From contig DAOVQV010000030.1 in NCBI GenBank assembly GCA_030628445.1, forward strand, positions 1 to 10,196: a DNA stretch of 10,196 nt, written 5' to 3'. Below the pieces are notes generated by a model. The model was not told where the DNA came from, did not search any database, and saw nothing but the letters and a program-made list of their open reading frames with translations. The position numbers were made by a program, and so were the translations under genes. Source of the DNA: Phycisphaerae bacterium. Its GTDB lineage: Bacteria > Planctomycetota > Phycisphaerae > SM23-33. This document shows positions 6,839-10,196 of the stretch, piece after piece (the first letter of the stretch is position 1; each line of letters begins with the position of its first letter).

Positions 6839-7933
6839 GTGAGGCCGCTGTACATCGTTGGGACGCAGCGCGACGTCGGTAAGACGACGTTCTGCGTGGG
6901 GCTGATCAGCGCTCTTCGCCGGCGCGGGCTGAGCGTCGGTTATGCCAAGCCGTTGGGCCAGCGGGTCACCACCCACGCCGGTAAGCCTATCCACGATGAC
7001 GCACTGGTGGTCAGTCAGTCCATGCAACTGGGGACCGGCGAAACCGGCGACATGGCCGTGGCGCTGACCAGCGGACGCGTCGAAAAGGAGATTTTCGATC
7101 TGCGCGCTCCCGAGCTGGCCGAAAAGGTCACCGCCGTTTACCGCCACCTCCAGGACCGCAACGACGTGGTGCTCGTCGAGGGGATGGGGCACGTGGCGAT
7201 GGGCTCGTGCATCATGCTTTCGGCTGGGGACGTTGCGCGGCTGCTTGGCGCCAGGTCTCTGCTAATCAGCGGCGGGGGGATCGGCCGGGCCATCGACGAC
7301 ATCAGTCTGTGCGCGACGTTCATGGAAGCGAAAGGCGCGGCGCTGATGGGCGCGGTTATCAATAAGGTCTGGCCGGAGAAGTACACCCGCGTTTGGGATG
7401 TGACCTCAAAGGGCCTGGCGAACCTTGGGATCCGCTCATTCGGGTGCGTCCCGTACGAGCAGGTGCTGGCCTCTCCGACCATGCGCCAGGTCACCGACAA
7501 GCTTGGTGGCGAGATCCTTTGCGGCGCCGATGCGTTGGAGAATCGTGTCGAGAACGTTATCATCGCGGCGATGGAATCCCACCATATGGTTCCATATCTT
7601 AAAGACCGGGCGCTGGTGATCACCCCGGGGGACCGCAGCGACAATATCCTGGCGATTCTCAGCACCTCCCTGCTGGACAAGGACACCAGATCGGCGGTAT
7701 CGGGAATCGTGCTGACGGGGGGATTTCGCCCTTCCGGCGAGGTGGTATCCCTTCTGGCCCAATCCAAGCTCCCGGCCCTGCTGTGTCGTGAGGATACCTA
7801 TACGCTGGCGTCACGACTGAAGGATACGGTCTTCAAGCTCACCCCCGACGATAAGGATCGCATCGAGGCCGCCATGGGCCTCGTCACCGAGTACGTGGAC
7901 ATAGATGCCATCTTGGAGGGTCTGCGCGAATAG
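6839..7933 (+). CDS. BioD-like P-loop/DRTGG protein (phosphotransacetylase N-terminal region without the Pta domain)
   Basis: A 364-residue protein resembling the regulatory N-terminal half of long phosphotransacetylases. An N-terminal BioD-like (AAA_26) domain carries a P-loop, VGTQRDVGKTT (residues 7-17), then VVLVEGMGHVAMGS, a Gly-rich LLISGGGIGRAIDD, and GAVINKVWPEKY. After a CVPYEQVLASPTMRQV segment comes a DRTGG-type domain with ITPGDRSDNILAIL (Asp265-Arg266). It stops there: the catalytic phosphate acetyl/butyryl transferase domain is absent, so it should not make acetyl phosphate itself. It is not biotin synthase BioD either, because no bio genes are nearby and the DRTGG part is extra. 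Such stand-alone proteins occur in anaerobes and archaea with unclear roles. The gene starts 18 bases after the DUF3786 stop and is the last of the operon. A ligand-sensing or regulatory ATPase for acetyl-CoA metabolism is inference. Confidence 0.85.
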   Translation: MRPLYIVGTQRDVGKTTFCVGLISALRRRGLSVGYAKPLGQRVTTHAGKPIHDDALVVSQSMQLGTGETGDMAVALTSGRVEKEIFDLRAPELAEKVTAVYRHLQDRNDVVLVEGMGHVAMGSCIMLSAGDVARLLGARSLLISGGGIGRAIDDISLCATFMEAKGAALMGAVINKVWPEKYTRVWDVTSKGLANLGIRSFGCVPYEQVLASPTMRQVTDKLGGEILCGADALENRVENVIIAAMESHHMVPYLKDRALVITPGDRSDNILAILSTSLLDKDTRSAVSGIVLTGGFRPSGEVVSLLAQSKLPALLCREDTYTLASRLKDTVFKLTPDDKDRIEAAMGLVTEYVDIDAILEGLRE

Positions 7934-7973
7934 GGCGAATTCTGTCCCAATGCGGCGAGACCGTTATCAGCTT

Positions 7974-8001
7974 CAGCGCCGTGGCGGAATTGGCGCCGCT
8001 G
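7974..8001. other. Imperfect inverted repeat in the convergent gap
   Basis: The 108-base gap (7934-8041) between the two converging operons holds CAGCGCC (7974-7980), which pairs with GGCGCCGCTG (7992-8001) around an 11-base loop with a three-base bulge. Neither strand has a following U-run, so I do not call it a terminator, although both operons should end here. I see nothing else in the gap. Confidence 0.25.
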
Positions 8002-8041
8002 TAACGATAGATGATAGCGTCGGCCGGGCCTTGTGGGCGCT

Positions 8042-8497
8042 TTAAGAGGCGGCGGCCTGGGCTAGTTGAGCGCCTAACTGGCGACAGGCGCCCAGCGTCT
8101 CGGCGTCCGGGGCGCCCTTCGAGGCGATTGTCTCACCGATTTGGGTTCCGGTCTTGGCGAACAGCCTTTCCATCGGCTCGCGGACCTTCCCTCCTCCGCC
8201 GTGAGAGTAGAACAGCCCGTACGGCTTGTCGATGAGCCGATCGGTGCTCGTCTTCTTGGCGATGAACCAGTCGTCAAGGAATACCTTCATTCCCCCGGCG
8301 AGGTAACTGTAATAATCCGGCGACCCGAACGCGACGGCGTCGGCGGAGCGGTACATGTCCATGCTTAGACGCTGCTGGTTCGTGTTGACTATTTGCACGT
8401 CGGCGCCGGCCTCGGTGGCGCCGGCGGAGACCGCCTCAGCCATCGCCGCCGTATTCCCGTGCTCCTGTGAATGGTAAAGAACGAGGACCGATCCCAT
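8042..8497 (-). CDS. Flavodoxin-family protein (FMN-binding)
   Basis: A 151-residue soluble flavodoxin-like fold, probably carrying FMN for electron transfer or as a small NAD(P)H:acceptor reductase. It starts MGSVLVLYHSQEHGNT. The YHSQEHGNTAAMAEAV loop (residues 8-23) is the FMN-phosphate site, FGSPDYYSYLAGGMKVFLDD (57-76) is the flavin-stacking loop seen in WrbA-like and other short flavodoxins, and YSHGGGG (97-103) is the third flavin loop. The start at 8497 is chosen because AAGGAG lies seven bases upstream and the first beta strand begins immediately. An ATG 26 codons further up overlaps the DUF362 stop and encodes nothing flavodoxin-like. It lies 74 bases downstream of the DUF362 gene on the same strand, so the two may be co-transcribed. 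Substrate and partner are unknown; low-potential electron supply to the adjacent pathway is possible but unproven. Confidence 0.88.
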   Translation of the reverse strand: MGSVLVLYHSQEHGNTAAMAEAVSAGATEAGADVQIVNTNQQRLSMDMYRSADAVAFGSPDYYSYLAGGMKVFLDDWFIAKKTSTDRLIDKPYGLFYSHGGGGKVREPMERLFAKTGTQIGETIASKGAPDAETLGACRQLGAQLAQAAAS

Positions 8498-8504
8498 GCT
8501 GGTT

Positions 8505-8510
8505 CTCCTT
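8505..8510 (-). promoter_or_regulatory. Ribosome binding site for the flavodoxin-family gene
   Basis: AAGGAG on the minus strand, seven bases before ATG 8497. It rules against the longer in-frame start near 8575. Confidence 0.7.
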
Positions 8511-8571
8511 GTTTGTCCGGGGACGGGAAACTTACCCGGCCGGTTTGCATTGCTCAACACAAGCTGGCGAA

Positions 8572-9363
8572 TCACCCTTCCAGGATCTCGATATTCTTCA
8601 TGTCTCCAATGCGTCCATGGGCCAGGCGAAGGTACTCGATCTCGTTTGGGTCATGCCCCAAAAGCCCACTGCCCACAGTGTCAACCGCTACGGGATCGAA
8701 CCCGGCCAGTATCACGTTCAGTATCCGCGGGGACCCGGCCAGGTGCATCCCAATCAGCGCCACCGATGCGTCGACGACGCATAAGTCCGGCTTTTTGTAT
8801 AAACACACGTCCACCACCGATTCGTGAGTCGATGGGGAATGCAGCTTCGATTTGTTCCACGAACCGCTGTAGTACCTCGACGGCGCCAGCCCGAACATGT
8901 TCTTCATCGCGATGGTGCTGCTCGTAAAGCTGTGATCCTTCAACACGGGGAGGGAAATGATAAACGCGTCGATGGCGATCTTGGGAAGGTACAGCTGCTT
9001 CCAATGAAACGCCTTCGCCTCGTGGAGCCTCACAGCCTTTTCTTCGTTGAAATCAATAAGCCTCATTCCGTACTTGGCCCCCAGGTCCGTGTACCCGTTG
9101 TTGTCGAAGGCATCTTTGGTCCGCCCGCTTCCGGAGCCTTCGCCGATGGCGACTTCGGCTTTGCTGTGTTGGGTGCAGTATGTGCAGACGGCCTCGGCGG
9201 CTTTTACGTTGGTTGTCACTGGCGGTTTGTCCGCATTGGTGAGATTGGGTTTTATGATAATCAGACCGCTGTGCGGGAGTCGGGCCGCGGCGCCGATCAG
9301 GTCCAATGACTTATGAATGCTGGTGCGGTAATCGGTAAAGCTCACCTTCGCCACTACGCTCAT
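8572..9363 (-). CDS. DUF362 domain protein
   Basis: A 263-residue cytoplasmic protein of the DUF362 family, a widespread group in anaerobes of uncertain biochemistry, often linked to Fe-S proteins. Family marks seen: GLIIIKPNLTNADKPPVTTN near residue 35, AIGEGSGSGRTKDAF, FIISLPVLKDHSFTSSTIAM followed by KNMFGLAPSRYY, and a C-terminal CVVDASVALIGMHLAGSP then LAGFDPVAVDTVGSGLLGHD. Many relatives carry a C-terminal two-cluster ferredoxin domain; this one does not, and its only paired Cys are CTYC in the N-terminal half. The start at 9363 has AAGGAA (9375-9380) eleven bases upstream. It is probably the first gene of a two-gene unit with the flavodoxin-family gene. Family assignment is confident; the function is not known. 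Confidence 0.88.
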   Translation of the reverse strand: MSVVAKVSFTDYRTSIHKSLDLIGAAARLPHSGLIIIKPNLTNADKPPVTTNVKAAEAVCTYCTQHSKAEVAIGEGSGSGRTKDAFDNNGYTDLGAKYGMRLIDFNEEKAVRLHEAKAFHWKQLYLPKIAIDAFIISLPVLKDHSFTSSTIAMKNMFGLAPSRYYSGSWNKSKLHSPSTHESVVDVCLYKKPDLCVVDASVALIGMHLAGSPRILNVILAGFDPVAVDTVGSGLLGHDPNEIEYLRLAHGRIGDMKNIEILEG

Positions 9364-9413
9364 GGGGTCATTCGTTCCTTACGCAATTGCAAAACTGTCT
9401 TCCGGTTCCCGCG

Positions 9414-9442
9414 ATTGTCTCAGAATAGATCGCCGATGCCAA
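9414..9442 (-). promoter_or_regulatory. Candidate sigma-70 promoter for the DUF362-flavodoxin unit
   Basis: On the minus strand TTGGCA (9437-9442, 5 of 6 to TTGACA) and GACAAT (9414-9419, 4 of 6 to TATAAT) are separated by exactly 17 bases. Transcription would start near 9407, leaving a leader of about 45 bases before ATG 9363. The leader contains the palindrome GCAATTGC (9383-9390). The 191-base gap 9364-9554 shows no other convincing element except the hairpin at 9520-9542. Confidence 0.4.
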
Positions 9443-9519
9443 GAATCTTAACGCCACGCGGGTAGGTTTGGGCATTTGCGCAAAGGGCCTGTCGGGTGTC
9501 CAGCTGCTTGGTAGGTGCA

Positions 9520-9542
9520 CGCCGCAAGATCCCCCCGCGGCG
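9520..9542 (-). other. Hairpin downstream of kbl, possible weak terminator
   Basis: CGCCGC (9520-9525) and GCGGCG (9537-9542) form a six-base-pair stem with an 11-base loop, starting 12 bases beyond the kbl stop on the minus strand. No U-run follows, so termination here would need Rho or another factor. Pairing is seen; function is inference. Confidence 0.25.
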
Positions 9543-9554
9543 CTTCACGAAGCT

Positions 9555-10196
9555 TCAGGTGCTTTTTTCGACCTCGCCCTTGAGGGCCTCGAAGGCACCC
9601 AGCGCCCTCTGGAGGTGCCCTTTCGTATGGGCCGCCGAGATCTGGGCCCGCAGCCTGGCCGTGCCCTCGGGGACCACCGGAAACCCGAACCCCGTAACCA
9701 GTACGTCGTGGTCCAGCATCGCCCCAGCCAGTCGAAGCGCTTTGGCGGTATCGCCGACGATGATCGGGACGATCCCGGTGGGCGAGTCGATGGCTTCGTA
9801 TCCCAGGTTCTTCAGTCCGCTGCGGAAAAAGGCGACGTTCTCCTGTAGATGTGCGACGCGCTTCGGGTCCTTTTTCAGCAGGCGCAGCGCCGCCAGGGCG
9901 CCGCCGGCGGTGGCGGGTGGCAGGGCGTTGCTGAAAAGCTGAGGCCGCGAACGCTGCACCATCAGCTCTATGATCGGCGCCTCAGCTGCAATGAACCCCC
10001 CGGCCGCTCCGCCCAGTGCCTTCCCCAGCGTGCCCGTGATGATGTCCACGCAGACGTTGAAATGCTCCGGCGTCCCGCGTCCCGTGCGCCCGACGACGCC
10101 GTGCGCGTGAGAGTCGTCCACCGCCACCAACGCACCGTGCTCACCGGCCAGCTCGACAATCTCCGGTAGGGGGGCCAGGTCGCCCTCCATGCTGAA
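9555..10196 (-). CDS. kbl: 2-amino-3-ketobutyrate CoA ligase (glycine C-acetyltransferase), N-terminus cut by window edge
   Basis: PLP enzyme of the alpha-oxoamine synthase family. It interconverts glycine plus acetyl-CoA with 2-amino-3-oxobutyrate plus CoA, usually in threonine breakdown with threonine dehydrogenase. The frame is open to the window end: codons before the ATG at 10190 read FS, giving FSMEGDLAPLPEI, an internal motif, so that ATG is not the start. VDDSHAHGVVG holds the PLP ring-nitrogen Asp and an active-site His. TGTLGKALGG holds the Schiff-base Lys (codon 10020-10022). QRSRPQLFSN and VTGFGFPVVPEGTARLR with QISAAHT favour Kbl over the related BioF. About 213 residues are visible of about 395, so the N-terminal 180 or so lie outside. 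It is separated from the DUF362 gene by 191 bases and is probably a different transcription unit. Confidence 0.88.
   Translation of the reverse strand, partial: FSMEGDLAPLPEIVELAGEHGALVAVDDSHAHGVVGRTGRGTPEHFNVCVDIITGTLGKALGGAAGGFIAAEAPIIELMVQRSRPQLFSNALPPATAGGALAALRLLKKDPKRVAHLQENVAFFRSGLKNLGYEAIDSPTGIVPIIVGDTAKALRLAGAMLDHDVLVTGFGFPVVPEGTARLRAQISAAHTKGHLQRALGAFEALKGEVEKST

Noticed and set aside
6839..7933. Dethiobiotin synthetase (BioD) or full phosphotransacetylase
   Set aside because: The protein is longer than BioD because of a DRTGG-type domain, no biotin genes are nearby, and the Pta catalytic domain is absent.
7934..8041. Bidirectional intrinsic terminator in the convergent gap
   Set aside because: Only an imperfect stem with a bulge is visible, and no U-run follows on either strand.
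8498..8575. Longer start for the flavodoxin-family protein
   Set aside because: The extra 26 residues do not fit the first beta strand, and the internal ATG at 8497 has AAGGAG at ideal spacing.
9468..9848. Plus-strand open frame opposite kbl
   Set aside because: Mostly antisense to kbl, with a composition biased by the opposite gene and no recognisable domain or convincing ribosome site.
1..10196. CRISPR arrays, insertion sequences, tRNA or rRNA genes, phage or toxin-antitoxin genes
   Set aside because: No spaced direct repeats, transposase motifs, terminal inverted repeats or tRNA-like folds were found by eye; the gaps are all under 200 bases.

Overview
The window is GC-rich (around 60% by eye, not counted) and densely coding. 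It looks like chromosomal DNA of an anaerobic bacterium that uses the Wood-Ljungdahl (reductive acetyl-CoA) pathway. The left four fifths is one plus-strand operon for the methyl-transfer half of the pathway. It encodes the corrinoid iron-sulfur protein (CoFeSP, AcsC and AcsD), its ATP-driven reductive activator (RACo/AcsV), a CooC/AcsF-type nickel-insertion ATPase, and the methyltetrahydrofolate:CoFeSP methyltransferase (AcsE). The AcsE plus RACo combination is the bacterial, methyl-THF version rather than the archaeal tetrahydromethanopterin version. The phylum cannot be fixed from these genes alone; Planctomycetota, Desulfobacterota, Chloroflexota and Firmicutes relatives are all conceivable.

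Layout, plus strand: acsC (5' end cut by the window edge, 2-1291), then a short hairpin-bearing gap, acsV/RACo (1351-3282), cooC/acsF (3285-4088), acsD (4085-5059), acsE (5075-5872), a Cys-rich putative zinc-ribbon protein (5872-6195), a DUF3786-like protein (6176-6820), and a BioD-like/DRTGG protein with no phosphotransacetylase domain (6839-7933). From acsV onward the genes overlap or lie within about 20 bases of each other, so they should be co-transcribed and translationally coupled. CODH/ACS itself (acsA, acsB) is not in the window and probably lies upstream of acsC.

Layout, minus strand: after a 108-base convergent gap come a small flavodoxin-family protein (8042-8497) and, upstream of it, a DUF362 protein (8572-9363) with a plausible sigma-70 promoter at 9414-9442. 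After a further 191-base gap comes the C-terminal half of kbl (2-amino-3-ketobutyrate CoA ligase, 9555 to the window end), cut by the right edge.

How they work together: AcsE moves the methyl group of methyl-THF to Co(I) of CoFeSP, and AcsC/AcsD carry it to acetyl-CoA synthase. RACo uses ATP and a low-potential 2Fe-2S cluster to rescue CoFeSP oxidised to Co(II). CooC/AcsF loads nickel into CODH and/or ACS. The three genes after acsE are the most interesting part: a metal-binding Cys-rich protein, DUF3786, and a free-standing BioD/DRTGG ATPase-like protein. None has a settled role, and their place in the operon suggests an accessory function in CoFeSP/ACS maturation or in regulating acetyl-CoA use. 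A G7 tract at the end of acsV, in the right register to fuse RACo to CooC by a -1 shift, also deserves a check. I see no tRNA, rRNA, CRISPR array, insertion sequence or phage gene.
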